Positions 38,801 to 46,673 of a stretch of 64,000 nucleotides of DNA are shown here, in pieces (positions within the stretch are counted from its first letter, which is position 1; each line of letters starts with the position of its first letter). Made by a program: the position numbers and the translations under genes. This DNA comes from CAWACP01 sp963780655. Lineage in GTDB: Bacteria > Acidobacteriota > Terriglobia > Bryobacterales > Bryobacteraceae. The notes under the pieces were generated by a model. That model saw only the letters and a list, made by a program, of their open reading frames with translations, was not told the DNA's origin and searched no databases. The stretch spans positions 1 through 64,000 of the forward strand of contig CAWACP010000016.1 of NCBI GenBank assembly GCA_963780655.1, read 5' to 3'.

Positions 38801-38983
38801 CCGCTCTGGGCGGCGCAGGGAGCCGGGGCGATCGCGCGGCGCGCGATCGGAAGTTGCGTAATCGGCGGCATGACGGCCGCCACGTGCATTGCCGTGTTGC
38901 TCATCCCGGTGACTTACTACCTGATGGAGCGGCTGGGCGGAGGGCGTCGCCGCGTCCGCGCAGGCGCAAAGGCGGCCGATTGA
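35846..38983 (+). CDS. RND multidrug efflux transporter, HAE-1 type
   Basis: Protein of 1045 aa with a GTG start. It begins SKFFIQRPIVAIVIAILTVL, has the two large periplasmic loops expected of AcrB/MexB relatives and 12 membrane helices. The proton-relay Asp pair is present in GLVVDDAIVVVEAV (TM4), and the C-terminal half carries IGLAAKNAILIVQFA. Length is normal for the family. It uses the proton gradient to export amphiphilic compounds. Its stop overlaps the ATG of the outer-membrane factor gene (TGATG). The GC-rich antisense strand is artificially open over this gene and should not be annotated. Confidence 0.95.
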   Translation: MSKFFIQRPIVAIVIAILTVLLGVITLVSLPVAQFPEIVPPEVTISANYLGADAQTIEQSVAAPIEQQMSGVDNMNYMLSTNANNGSMGLRVNFDVKTQPNIDLILTQMRQSLASTQLPADVNNYGVTVRKAMSSPLMMIALYSPHGTRDRNFLANYAYINLVDDLARVRGIGDVLVYGGRYAMRIWVKPDQLAKLRITVSEIATALAQQNTVNPAGQVGGEPAPEGQEFTYTMRAQGRLITPEDFGRIVLRANRDGSVLRLSDVSRIELGAETYNVRGRVNGMPAAIVPVYQLPGSNALDAADRVKKRLEELKARFPDDIDYRISLDTTLPVREGMFEIAVTLVEALLLVGLVVYVFLQDWRSTLIPLLAVPVSLIGTFMLFPLFGFSLNTLSLFGLVLAIGLVVDDAIVVVEAVQRHIEEGVPPKEAAFKAMEEVSAPVIGIAIILVAVFVPTVFVPGITGRLYQQFAVTIAISVIISAFNALTLSPALSAMLLRPRKPARGPLGAFFRMFNRVFGRVRNSYVNACGALIRKSAIALVLLAGCAFLSGWFGTRLPTGFLPEEDQGYVLLSVQLPNAASLQRTDDAVRVVEQVIAKVPAVETYASVVGVNFLAGVQNTYSAFFFIKLKPWDERKAKADQAAGVVAFLNRRLSSLPQGIAFSITPPAIPGVGSSGGFTFVLEDRSGQDIGFLDRNLKQFLQEARRRPELASVTTTFLPTIPQVFADVDRDKTISQGVAVSDVYNTLQTFMGGSFINYFNRFGRQWRVLLEAEGEHRSRPEEVGQFYVRNRNGDMVPLAALTTLRRITGPEFTQRYNLFRCAQVFGSAAPGYSSGQAMDALEDVFARTMPREMGFDYSGMSFQEQVARKGLSPLVVFGMSLVFVFLILAALYESWTLPVSVLLGTPIAVAGALSTLAIRDMTNDVYAQIGLVMLIGLAAKNAILIVQFAKVRYEGGMPLADAALEAARLRLRPILMTSFAFILGCTPLWAAQGAGAIARRAIGSCVIGGMTAATCIAVLLIPVTYYLMERLGGGRRRVRAGAKAAD

Positions 38984-40428
38984 TGCGCGCCTGCCGCTTC
39001 CTCATCCTCCTCGGCGCGCTGGCGGCGCTGACCGGCTGCATCGTCGGACCGAATTACCGCAGGCCCGCTGTGAGCGCGCCGCCGGCGTTCCGCGGACAGG
39101 CGGCCGCCGAAACCGCCTCCATCGCCGATTTGCCCTGGTGGAGGGTCTTCCGGGACGAAACGCTGCAGGGGTTCATTCGTACGGCCATCGCGAACAATCG
39201 CGATCTGCGCGTGGCCGTTGCGCGCGTGGAACAGGCCCGCCAGCTTGCTGTGCAGGCCCACGCGGAGAACTATCCGGCGGTGATCTATCAGGGCGGCATC
39301 AGCGGCGGCCGTAACGAATCGTTGGGCAGCGTCTTCGCCGGCAACGGAGCGCAGCAGGGCACGGTCGCGGTGCTGCTGCAGGCGACCTGGGAAGCCGACG
39401 TGTGGGGCCGGATTCGCCGCTCGAACGAGGCGGCTCTCGCGAATTATCTGGGAACCGAGCAGGGGCGCCGCGGAGTGCTGCTTTCGCTGGTGAGCAGCGT
39501 GGCTCAGGCCTATTTCGAGTTACTCGAGCTGGACCTCCGGATGGACATCGCGCGGCGCAGCGTCGATTCGTTCCAGGGAACTCTGAGTATCTTCCAGCAG
39601 CGTCTTGATGGCGGTACGGCATCGCGTCTGGAGACATCGCGGGCCAGAGCCGCGCTGGAGCAGACTGCGGCCAACATCCCCGACCTGGAGCGGCAGATCG
39701 CCCTGCAGGAGAATGAAATCGGAGTGCTGCTCGGATCGCTGCCCACGCCTGTCGCCCGCAAAGGAACTCTGCTGGAACAGACCGTGCCACCCGACGTGCC
39801 GGCGGGCGTACCATCGACGCTGCTGGAACGCAGGCCCGACGTGCTCGAGGCGGAACTGGCGGTTCGTGCGGCCAACGCACGCATCGGCATCGCGACGGCT
39901 GCGCTGTTCCCCAGAATCGGGCTCACCACAGTCTTTGGCAGGATGAGCAGCCCACTCGAAGACTTCCTCGCCGGGCGGGCATCGCTGTGGAGCGTTGCGG
40001 CGGGCGCGGGTGGTCCCATCTGGGAGGGCGGGGCTCTCCGTGCCCAGAAGCGCCAGGCCGTGGCGGCGTGGGACGAGGCTCGCAGCGCGTACGAACAGGC
40101 CGCGCTGAACGCGTTTCGCGATGTTTCGAACGCACTCATCTCGCGCGAGAAGCTGGAGGCTGTCCGCGCCCGGCAGATGGACGCGGTGAAGGCGTATCAG
40201 GAGGCGGTGGAGGTATCGCAGCAGCGCTACACGGCCGGCAAGTCCGGCTACTTCGAGGTTCTGGAGGCGCAGCAGGAGTTATTCCCAGCCGAGAATGCCC
40301 TCGCGCTCACGGAACTCGAGCGCAGGCTAGTCATCGTCGAGCTGTATCAGGCGCTTGGCGGCGGGTGGAATCTGACCGACGCGCAGTGGGGCGAGCCGCC
40401 GGCAGCTACCATCAGCCGAACACCGTAG
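38983..40428 (+). CDS. Outer-membrane efflux lipoprotein (NodT/OprM family)
   Basis: Protein of 481 aa from the ATG at 38983, overlapping the pump stop. Lipobox LTGC (Cys19) is followed by VGPNYRRPAVSAPPAF, the standard NodT-family opening. Two outer-membrane-factor repeats of helical coiled coil follow (LRVAVARVEQARQLAVQAHA, RRPDVLEAELAVRAANARIG). It forms the TolC-like exit duct. Length matches the family. Confidence 0.94.
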   Translation: MRACRFLILLGALAALTGCIVGPNYRRPAVSAPPAFRGQAAAETASIADLPWWRVFRDETLQGFIRTAIANNRDLRVAVARVEQARQLAVQAHAENYPAVIYQGGISGGRNESLGSVFAGNGAQQGTVAVLLQATWEADVWGRIRRSNEAALANYLGTEQGRRGVLLSLVSSVAQAYFELLELDLRMDIARRSVDSFQGTLSIFQQRLDGGTASRLETSRARAALEQTAANIPDLERQIALQENEIGVLLGSLPTPVARKGTLLEQTVPPDVPAGVPSTLLERRPDVLEAELAVRAANARIGIATAALFPRIGLTTVFGRMSSPLEDFLAGRASLWSVAAGAGGPIWEGGALRAQKRQAVAAWDEARSAYEQAALNAFRDVSNALISREKLEAVRARQMDAVKAYQEAVEVSQQRYTAGKSGYFEVLEAQQELFPAENALALTELERRLVIVELYQALGGGWNLTDAQWGEPPAATISRTP

Positions 40429-40501
40429 CCCTAGGCATTCGAATTGCCTCACTTATGGCGAGCGGTGCGCCGCCTGGCGGACGCCATGAAGGAGAATTGC
40501 G

Positions 40502-40768
40502 ATGTGTCTGGCCGTTCCCGGTAGAATTCTGGAGGTCGAGCAACAGGCTGACAACCGCCTGGGCACGATCCAGTTCGGCGGAGTCACGCGCAGGGCTTAT
40601 CTCGATTTCGTGCCCGAGGCGAACGTGGGCGACTACGTGATTGTGCACGTGGGCTTCGCTATCAGCCGCGTGGACGCCGAGGAAGCCCGGCGCACCTGGG
40701 ACCTTCTGCGGCAGATGGATCAGCTCCGGGAAGAGGGCCTCGCGACGAGCGATGAGGGCGGCCCGTGA
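40502..40768 (+). CDS. hypC: Hydrogenase assembly chaperone HypC
   Basis: Protein of 88 aa beginning MCLAVPGRILEVEQQ, with the essential Cys2 and the typical small beta-barrel (VGDYVIVHVGFAISRVD). HypC carries the Fe(CN)2CO unit with HypD and hands it to the hydrogenase large subunit. A GGAG ribosome site lies before the ATG at 40502. It overlaps hypD by 4 bp (GTGA). It starts 73 bp after the RND operon but is functionally part of the hydrogenase locus. HypA, B, E and F are not in the window. Confidence 0.95.
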   Translation: MCLAVPGRILEVEQQADNRLGTIQFGGVTRRAYLDFVPEANVGDYVIVHVGFAISRVDAEEARRTWDLLRQMDQLREEGLATSDEGGP

Positions 40769-41862
40769 AGTATATCGATGAGTACCGCGATCCAAATGTC
40801 GCTCAGGCACTGTTGAAGAACCTGGCGCGCCGGGTCACACGGCCCTGGGTGCTCATGGAGATCTGCGGCGGCCAGACTCACGCGCTGATGCGTTATGGCA
40901 TCGACGAACTCATTCCCCGACAGATTGAGCTGGTTCATGGGCCGGGCTGTCCGGTCTGCGTGACTCCGCTTGAAATGATCGATAAGGCCATTGAGATCGC
41001 GTCCCGGCCCGACGTGATCTTTGTCAGTTATGGCGACATGCTGCGCGTTCCGGGGTCCTCTGCTTCTCTGGCGGGGATCAAAGCGCGGGGCGCCGACGTG
41101 CGCATCGCTTACACGCCCATGGAGGCGCTCCGGATAGCGCACGCCAATCCGGATCGCAGCGTGGTTTTCTTCGCCATCGGCTTCGAAACCACCGCGCCCG
41201 CCAACGCCATGACCGTCTGGCAGGCCCGGGAGGAAAGGCTGCGAAACTTCTCCATGCTGGTTTCCCAGGTGCTGGTCCCGCCCGCCATCCGTCTGCTTCT
41301 GGAATCGCCCGGTAATCGCGTGCAGGGCCTGATTGCTCCTGGGCACGTGTGCACGATTATGGGCTACCGCGAGTATGAGGATCTCGCGGACCGATATCAC
41401 GTGCCCGTCGTGGTAGCGGGGTTCGAGCCGATCGACCTTCTGGAGGCGATTTCCATGCTGGTGGCCCAACTGGAGGAAGGCCGCGCCTCGGTCGAGAACC
41501 AGTACGTGCGCGCGGTGAGCCGCGAGGGCAATCTGCCGGCGCAGCGAATGGTGGCTCGGGTGTTTGAGACGGTGGATCGCAAATGGCGCGGCCTAGGTAA
41601 CATCCCGCAGAGCGGGTGGCAACTGAAACGGGAATTCGACGAGTGGAACGCCGAGAAGGTGTTTCGGTTATCCCCAGGCGAGGTTCCGGAGCCGGCGGAA
41701 TGCATCAGCGCACTGGTGCTGCAGGGCCGGAAGAAGCCGGTGGATTGCGCCGCTCTGGGCACGCGCTGCACACCGGAGAGTCCGCTGGGAGCCCCCATGG
41801 TTTCCGGCGAGGGCGCCTGCGCCGCGTATTACCGGTATCGGTGGGGCATGGCGGCCTCCTGA
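40765..41862 (+). CDS. hypD: Hydrogenase maturation protein HypD
   Basis: Protein of 365 aa with a GTG start. The family signatures are all present: MEICGGQTHALMRYG, HGPGCPVCVTP, FFAIGFETTAP, GHVCTIMG and the C-terminal CTPESPLGAPMVSGEGAC, which supplies 4Fe-4S cluster ligands. HypD is the scaffold on which the cyanide ligands are placed on the iron. Full length. It is coupled to hypC. A 320-bp region with repeats and hairpins separates it from the structural genes. Confidence 0.96.
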   Translation: MKYIDEYRDPNVAQALLKNLARRVTRPWVLMEICGGQTHALMRYGIDELIPRQIELVHGPGCPVCVTPLEMIDKAIEIASRPDVIFVSYGDMLRVPGSSASLAGIKARGADVRIAYTPMEALRIAHANPDRSVVFFAIGFETTAPANAMTVWQAREERLRNFSMLVSQVLVPPAIRLLLESPGNRVQGLIAPGHVCTIMGYREYEDLADRYHVPVVVAGFEPIDLLEAISMLVAQLEEGRASVENQYVRAVSREGNLPAQRMVARVFETVDRKWRGLGNIPQSGWQLKREFDEWNAEKVFRLSPGEVPEPAECISALVLQGRKKPVDCAALGTRCTPESPLGAPMVSGEGACAAYYRYRWGMAAS

Positions 41863-41890
41863 TCATGACGTCCAGGTGTCGGCGATGACA

Positions 41891-41975
41891 ACCCCTCCCT
41901 AACGGTCGCGGCTCGGTTAGATGCTGCAAATCAGGGATATCGTTACCGAGCCGCGCGCGTCAGCAAGCGGTAATC
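41891..41975. repeat. Inverted repeat of the acidobacterial CGCGGCTCGGT type
   Basis: CGCGGCTCGGT (41907-41917) and ACCGAGCCGCG (41945-41955) form a perfect 11-bp stem with a 27-base loop, bordered by CCTCCCTAACGGT on the left and GCGTCAGCAAGCGG on the right. From memory this text is a common intergenic repeat in Solibacter-like genomes, where it produces spurious TEPRASASG or PLADARGSV translations (both appear here). Its role is unknown. Confidence 0.55.
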
Positions 41976-41989
41976 GGAGCGCCACTAAA

Positions 41990-42131
41990 CGCAACCAGGC
42001 TGGTTGCGGACTGCGCAAGGCGACCCAATCAGGGCGCCGAAAATCGCAATGGCGAATTTCGACAGGCGCTTCCGGCATTCTGCCAGAGCCTCGCCACGAT
42101 GACACACCTTCCTGTGTGTGCCGGAAGGAGG
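41990..42131 (+). promoter_or_regulatory. Structured leader before the hydrogenase structural genes
   Basis: CGCAACCA-ggc-TGGTTGCG (41990-42008) is a perfect 8-bp hairpin. Further on, CCTTCC (about 42107) can pair with GGAAGG (42123-42128). The latter belongs to GGAAGGAGGTGG, a perfect anti-16S Shine-Dalgarno match with no suitable start codon of the long gene near it (next in-frame ATG at 42184). This might be a regulated leader or a tiny leader ORF site. I could not match it to a known riboswitch. Confidence 0.35.
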
Positions 42132-42183
42132 TGGCGCATCCGTTGCTCCCTGTGGTGGTGTGAACTCACCATCGCAGTGGGTC

Positions 42184-43284
42184 ATGTTGCGCGAGGATCT
42201 CGATCAGCTCATCCAGGTCCTGCGCTCGAAAGGCTTTACTGTCCTCGGACCATCGGTTCGCGACGGCGCGGTGGCGGTTGCCCCTATCGAATCAGCCGCG
42301 GAACTTCCGGCCGGAGTGGCGGAAGAGCAGTCGCCCGGACGCTACCGCCTGAGCCGAACCGGCGATGTCGCCGTCTTCGCGCACACCGTTGGCCCCAGCT
42401 CGTGGAAACGGTTCCTGCTCCCTCCGGTTTCGCGTCTCTACCGGCTGGAGCGAGATGGAAACGGGTTCGTGCAGCCGGCGCGTCCTGACGATAGTCCGCC
42501 AAAGTACGCATTGCTGGGGATCCGGCCGTGCGATCTGGCGGCACTCTCCTCTCTCGACCGGGTGTTGATGGATGGCGCTTATCCCGAGCCGGATTACGCC
42601 TCCCGGCGGCGTGGCTGTTTCATCATTGCCGTGCAGTGCGGCCGCCCCGCGGACACGTGTTTCTGCTCGTCCATGGGATCGGGACCGAAGGCGGAGCGCG
42701 GCTTCGATCTGGCGCTCACCGAAATTCTCGACGGCGATCACCGCTTCCACGTCCAGGCTGGAACGAAGGCCGGCGCCGAGGTGATGTCGGCCGTCAAGCG
42801 CCGCCGCGCCGACGCGTCCGATCAGGCCGCGGCTCGTTCCGTATGGGACAGCGCCGCCGCCGCGATACGAGTCCGCCTGGAAACCACTGGTCTGGCCGAG
42901 GCGCTCAGCCAGGGCACGGAGCACAGCGCCTGGGGCGTATCGGCTGCCGCGTGCCTGGGCTGCGGAAACTGTACCATGGTCTGCCCAACGTGCTTCTGCA
43001 GCACGTTCGAGGATTCGAGCGATGTCTCCGGGCGCGTCGCCGAGCGCTGGCGCAAACAGGATTCCTGCTTCAACACGAGCTTTTCCTACATACACGGCGG
43101 AGCGGTGCGCTGTTCGCTCGCCGCCCGTTTCCGGCAACGAATCATGCACAAGCTGGTCTGGTGGCGCGGCCAGTTCAATAGTTCGGGATGCACTGGTTGC
43201 GGCCGCTGCTCCACCTGGTGCCCCGCGGGCATTGACTTTCCACGCGAAGCGGAGGCGCTTCGCGCCAGCATTCAGGCGAGGTAA
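42184..43284 (+). CDS. hyhB: Group 3b [NiFe]-hydrogenase beta subunit (4Fe-4S)
   Basis: Protein of 366 aa from the ATG at 42184 (MLREDLDQLIQVLRSKGF); the frame is open to 42118 with GTG alternatives at 42118 and 42160. The N-terminal two thirds match the hydrogenase/sulfur-reductase beta subunit family (LLGIRPCDLAAL, CFIIAVQCGRPADTCFC). The C-terminus carries two ferredoxin-like clusters, CLGCGNCTMVCP and CTGCGRCSTWCP. It relays electrons between the small subunit and the flavin subunit. It is the first structural gene of the hyhBGSL order, 3 bp before the cNMP-domain gene. Confidence 0.9.
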   Translation: MLREDLDQLIQVLRSKGFTVLGPSVRDGAVAVAPIESAAELPAGVAEEQSPGRYRLSRTGDVAVFAHTVGPSSWKRFLLPPVSRLYRLERDGNGFVQPARPDDSPPKYALLGIRPCDLAALSSLDRVLMDGAYPEPDYASRRRGCFIIAVQCGRPADTCFCSSMGSGPKAERGFDLALTEILDGDHRFHVQAGTKAGAEVMSAVKRRRADASDQAAARSVWDSAAAAIRVRLETTGLAEALSQGTEHSAWGVSAAACLGCGNCTMVCPTCFCSTFEDSSDVSGRVAERWRKQDSCFNTSFSYIHGGAVRCSLAARFRQRIMHKLVWWRGQFNSSGCTGCGRCSTWCPAGIDFPREAEALRASIQAR

Positions 43285-43287
43285 GGA

Positions 43288-43758
43288 ATGTTGACCCAGT
43301 CGCTCGAAATCGTCCTGCAACGTCATCCATTTCTCGCGGACCTGAGCCGCGAGCACATCCACACGCTGATTTCCTGCGCGAGCAACCAAAGATTCGAGCA
43401 AGGCCACTATCTGGCCCGCGAGGGCGCCGAGGCCGAGTCATTTTATCTGCTCCGCTCAGGCACGGTTGCGCTGCAGATTCACAGCCCGACGTGCGGCGGC
43501 ATCCGCATGAACACTGCCGGACCCGGCGAGATCCTCGGCTGGTCGTGGCTGGTTCCCCCGCACCAGTGGCACTTCGATGCTTTGGCCATCGAGCCCGTGC
43601 GGGCCATCGTGCTCGACGGCCTCTGCCTGCGGCAGAAGTGCGAGCGTGACCACGAGCTTGGCTACCAGTTGCTCAAACGGTTTTCGACGCTGGTGGAACA
43701 GCGACTGGACGCGGCTTGCATGCAGCTGATCGACGTATACGGAGTCCCGTCTCGATGA
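43288..43758 (+). CDS. Cyclic-nucleotide-binding-domain protein inside the hydrogenase operon
   Basis: Protein of 156 aa formed by one CRP-like beta-roll. FEQGHYLAREGAEAESFYLL and RSGTVALQI are the conserved beta strands, and PGEILGWSWL is the turn region of the phosphate-binding cassette. No HTH follows, so it is not a classical transcription factor. It overlaps the gamma-subunit gene by 4 bp, so it is made with the enzyme. Such proteins are frequent in group 3b operons and may adjust activity to cAMP or a similar ligand. The key Arg of the cassette is not obvious, so ligand binding is uncertain. Confidence 0.8.
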   Translation: MLTQSLEIVLQRHPFLADLSREHIHTLISCASNQRFEQGHYLAREGAEAESFYLLRSGTVALQIHSPTCGGIRMNTAGPGEILGWSWLVPPHQWHFDALAIEPVRAIVLDGLCLRQKCERDHELGYQLLKRFSTLVEQRLDAACMQLIDVYGVPSR

Positions 43759-44582
43759 CCGCAGCCGACCCAATGGCCCCCATCCCCGCGCAGATCCAGA
43801 AGGTCGAGCGCGAGAACCACGATACCTTCACCCTGCACATCGCGGCGCCGGCCGCGCTGCCGTCGTTTCAGCCCGGTCAGTTCGACATGCTCTACGTACC
43901 GGGAGCCGGTGAGCTGCCCATCTCCATCAGCGGCGATCCTGAGGCGCGCTTTTCCGTCACCTACACCGTGCGCTCCGTGGGCAAGGCGACGCACAAGCTG
44001 GTAACCAGCTCCACCGGCGACTGGATCGGCGTTCGTGGACCGTTCGGCGGCGGATGGCCGCTGGAGAAAGCGCGGGGCAAAGACGTGCTCCTGGTTGCCG
44101 GCGGCATCGGTCTGGCGCCACTGCGGCCTGTGCTCTACCACATGTTCCGCTACCGGCCCGATTTCGGCCGCGTCATTCTGACCTACGGCGCGCGCGGGCC
44201 GCAGGACCTTATCTACCGCGGCGAGCTGGCCCAGTGGAAGAAACAGCCACGCACGCAGGCGCTGGTGACCGTGGATTACGGCGGCCTCCAGTGGCGCGGC
44301 AACGTCGGCGTGGTCACGACGCTTTTCAACCGGCTGCGGCTCGACCCGCCGCGGACCATCGCCATGCTCTGCGGGCCGGAGATCATGATGCGCTACGCCG
44401 CGCCGCAACTGGAAGCCCGCGGCATTCCCCGCGACTCCATCTACCTCTCCATGGAGCGCAATATGAAGTGCGCGGTGGGACATTGCGGGCATTGTCAGTT
44501 CGGGCCGTACCTCGTCTGCCGCGACGGTCCTGTTTTCCCGTGGACCGCAATTGAGCCGTGGATCAATCGTCATGAAATCTGA
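43755..44582 (+). CDS. hyhG: Group 3b hydrogenase gamma subunit (FAD/NAD(P)-binding)
   Basis: Protein of 275 aa from the ATG at 43755. Ferredoxin-NADP reductase fold: FAD part (FQPGQFDMLYVPGAGELPIS), phosphate loop (GPFGGGWP), NAD(P) part (VLLVAGGIGLAPLRPV) and a C-terminal 2Fe-2S cysteine set (KCAVGHCGHCQFGPYLVC). It exchanges hydride with NAD(P)H, so the enzyme couples H2 to the NADPH/NADH pool. It overlaps both neighbours. Confidence 0.93.
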   Translation: MTAADPMAPIPAQIQKVERENHDTFTLHIAAPAALPSFQPGQFDMLYVPGAGELPISISGDPEARFSVTYTVRSVGKATHKLVTSSTGDWIGVRGPFGGGWPLEKARGKDVLLVAGGIGLAPLRPVLYHMFRYRPDFGRVILTYGARGPQDLIYRGELAQWKKQPRTQALVTVDYGGLQWRGNVGVVTTLFNRLRLDPPRTIAMLCGPEIMMRYAAPQLEARGIPRDSIYLSMERNMKCAVGHCGHCQFGPYLVCRDGPVFPWTAIEPWINRHEI

Positions 44583-45381
44583 ACCGTCCAAACGGAAGCC
44601 TCGCCTGGCCATCTTCAAGATGGCGTCCTGCAGCGGCTGCCAGCTCACGCTCCTGAACGCCGAAAGCGAGCTGCTGGAGATCCTCGACGCCGTCGACATC
44701 GCGTGGTTCCCGGAAGCGACGCCGAGCGAGCTGAAACCGCCGTGGGACATCGGCATCGTGGAAGGCAGCATCACCACGCACCATGACGCCGAATTCATCC
44801 ACCACATTCGGCGGAACAGCCGGGTGTTGATCGCGGCGGGCGCGTGCGCCACTTCCGGGGGCATTCAGGCATTGCGCAACTGGCAGGAACTCGGATCCAC
44901 GCTGCGGCGCGTGTACGCGACGCCCGCTTCCATCAGCGCGCTGAAGATGTCCACGCCGATTGCCGACCACGTGCCGGTGGATTTTGAGCTGCGCGGCTGT
45001 CCAATCTCCAAAGGACAACTGCTCGAGCTGCTCAGCGCCATTCTCAACGGTCGCCAGCCGAATATGCCGGGGCACTCGGTGTGCATGGAGTGCAAGCGGC
45101 GCGGCAACACGTGTCTGATGGTGAGCGCCGGCATTCCCTGCATCGGGCCGGCAACGCAGGCAGGCTGCGGCGCGATCTGTCCCGCATATGGCCGCGGCTG
45201 CTATGGCTGCTTCGGCCCGGTGGATGCGCCGAACACGAAGGTGTTGCGCGACCGGCTTGCCGGCCTCGGCCAGACCGATGCCGAGATCGCGCGTACCTTC
45301 CGGCGCTTCAATGCCTGGACGTGGGCGTTTCGCGAGGTGAGCGAAAAGGCGGAACGGCAGGCATCACGGAGCGAATCATGA
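44572..45381 (+). CDS. hyhS: Group 3b [NiFe]-hydrogenase small subunit
   Basis: Protein of 269 aa from the ATG at 44572; a GTG 7 codons upstream is possible. ASCSGCQLTLL supplies the proximal cluster CxxC. GACATSGGIQAL and LRGCPISKGQLLELL are family motifs. The C-terminal Cys-rich region (CMECKRRGNTCLMVSAGIPC, GCGAICPAYGRGCYGCFGP) binds further Fe-S clusters. No Tat signal, consistent with a cytoplasmic enzyme. It overlaps the large-subunit gene by 4 bp. Confidence 0.95.
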   Translation: MKSEPSKRKPRLAIFKMASCSGCQLTLLNAESELLEILDAVDIAWFPEATPSELKPPWDIGIVEGSITTHHDAEFIHHIRRNSRVLIAAGACATSGGIQALRNWQELGSTLRRVYATPASISALKMSTPIADHVPVDFELRGCPISKGQLLELLSAILNGRQPNMPGHSVCMECKRRGNTCLMVSAGIPCIGPATQAGCGAICPAYGRGCYGCFGPVDAPNTKVLRDRLAGLGQTDAEIARTFRRFNAWTWAFREVSEKAERQASRSES

Positions 45382-46670
45382 GCGGCACGCGAACCATCAA
45401 GCTCGATCATCTGACCCGGGTGGAGGGCGAGGGCTCACTGCTGCTGCGCCTCTCCGGTTCGCGCGTGGCCGACGTAAAACTGAACATCTTCGAGCCGCCG
45501 CGGCTGTTCGAGGGCATACTCGAGGGCCGCAGCTACGAGGAGCTGCCGGATATCGTGGCGCGAATCTGCGGGATCTGCCCCATCGCGCACCAACTCACCG
45601 CAATCATCGCGGTGGAATCCGCATTCGGCATCGAAGTCGATCCGGGCGTGCGCGCGCTGCGGCGGCTGGCGTACCTCGGCGAATGGATTTCCAGTCACGC
45701 GCTGCACATCTATCTGCTGCAGGCTCCCGATTTTCTGGGCTGCCGGGATGTGATGGAGGTCGCTCGCCAACATCGTGAGGTGGTGGAGTCCGGCCTCGCG
45801 CTGAAGAGCACCGGGAATGAGTTGGTCGCGCTGCTGGGAGGCCGCGACATTCACCCGGTGTCCTTGTGCGTGGGAGGGTGCTACCGGGCGCCTTCTACCG
45901 ACGAATTCCGGCGCGTTCGCGACCATCTGGAAACGGCTCGCAAGCTGGCCGTGGAGACGGTGCGATTCACGGCCGGGCTGAAGTTCCCCGATTTCGAGGA
46001 GGACTACGAATTCGTGGCCCTGTCGCATGCGTCCGAGTACGCCGTCGACGACGGGCGCGTCATATCCAACCGGGGCCTGGATATTTCGGCTGCGGAGTTT
46101 ACCGATCATTTCATCGAACGGCAGGTAGCGCACTCGCACGCTCTCCATTCGGTGATTCGCGGACGCGGCTCGTTTCTGGTGGGACCTCTGGCGCGTTTCA
46201 ACCTCAACTGCGAACGCTTTCCCGAACCCGTGCGCGCGCTGGCGGCCGAGGCCGGCATTACGCCTCCCTGCCGGAACCCGTTCCGCGGCATTATCGTACG
46301 CGCTCTGGAGATGCTCTGGGCCATCGAGGAAGCAATTCGGCTGATAGATGCGTGGAAACGCCCCGATGAGCCCCGCGTGAGGGTTTCGCCGCGTGCCGGC
46401 GCCGGTCACGCCTGCACGGAAGCGCCGCGCGGTCTGCTTTACCACGCTTATGAGCTGGACGACAGCGGCGCGGTGCGGCGCGCGCGCATCGTGCCGCCGA
46501 CTGCTCAGAATCAGAAGCGCATCGAAGAAGACCTCTTCGACCTGGCGGGGATGTTCGCGTCGTTGCCGAATGCTGAACTGACCCAGCGCTGCGAACAGGC
46601 CATCCGCAACTACGACCCGTGCATCTCCTGCGCAACGCACTTTCTGGACGTACGCATCGAGCGGGAGTGA
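45378..46670 (+). CDS. hyhL: Group 3b [NiFe]-hydrogenase large (catalytic) subunit
   Basis: Protein of 430 aa. Nickel-iron ligands: RICGICPIAH with C64 and C67, and DPCISCATH with C415 and C418. H421 marks the maturation cleavage point, after which nine residues (FLDVRIERE) are removed by the protease encoded 3 bp downstream. The N-terminal HLTRVEGEG motif is intact. Length and motif form fit cytoplasmic group 3b (sulfhydrogenase-like, bidirectional NADP-linked) enzymes. With HyhBGS it forms a heterotetramer that oxidises or evolves H2; the direction in this organism cannot be told from sequence. Confidence 0.96.
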   Translation: MSGTRTIKLDHLTRVEGEGSLLLRLSGSRVADVKLNIFEPPRLFEGILEGRSYEELPDIVARICGICPIAHQLTAIIAVESAFGIEVDPGVRALRRLAYLGEWISSHALHIYLLQAPDFLGCRDVMEVARQHREVVESGLALKSTGNELVALLGGRDIHPVSLCVGGCYRAPSTDEFRRVRDHLETARKLAVETVRFTAGLKFPDFEEDYEFVALSHASEYAVDDGRVISNRGLDISAAEFTDHFIERQVAHSHALHSVIRGRGSFLVGPLARFNLNCERFPEPVRALAAEAGITPPCRNPFRGIIVRALEMLWAIEEAIRLIDAWKRPDEPRVRVSPRAGAGHACTEAPRGLLYHAYELDDSGAVRRARIVPPTAQNQKRIEEDLFDLAGMFASLPNAELTQRCEQAIRNYDPCISCATHFLDVRIERE

Positions 46671-46673
46671 TTC

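Noticed and set aside
41863..42117. Cobalamin, Ni/Co or Moco riboswitch before hyhB
   Set aside because: I could not place the conserved boxes of any of these classes; only simple hairpins are visible.
43662..44864. 400-codon minus-strand ORF, and similar ORFs at 42292-43407 and 45435-46640
   Set aside because: All are antisense to hydrogenase subunits with intact cofactor ligands.
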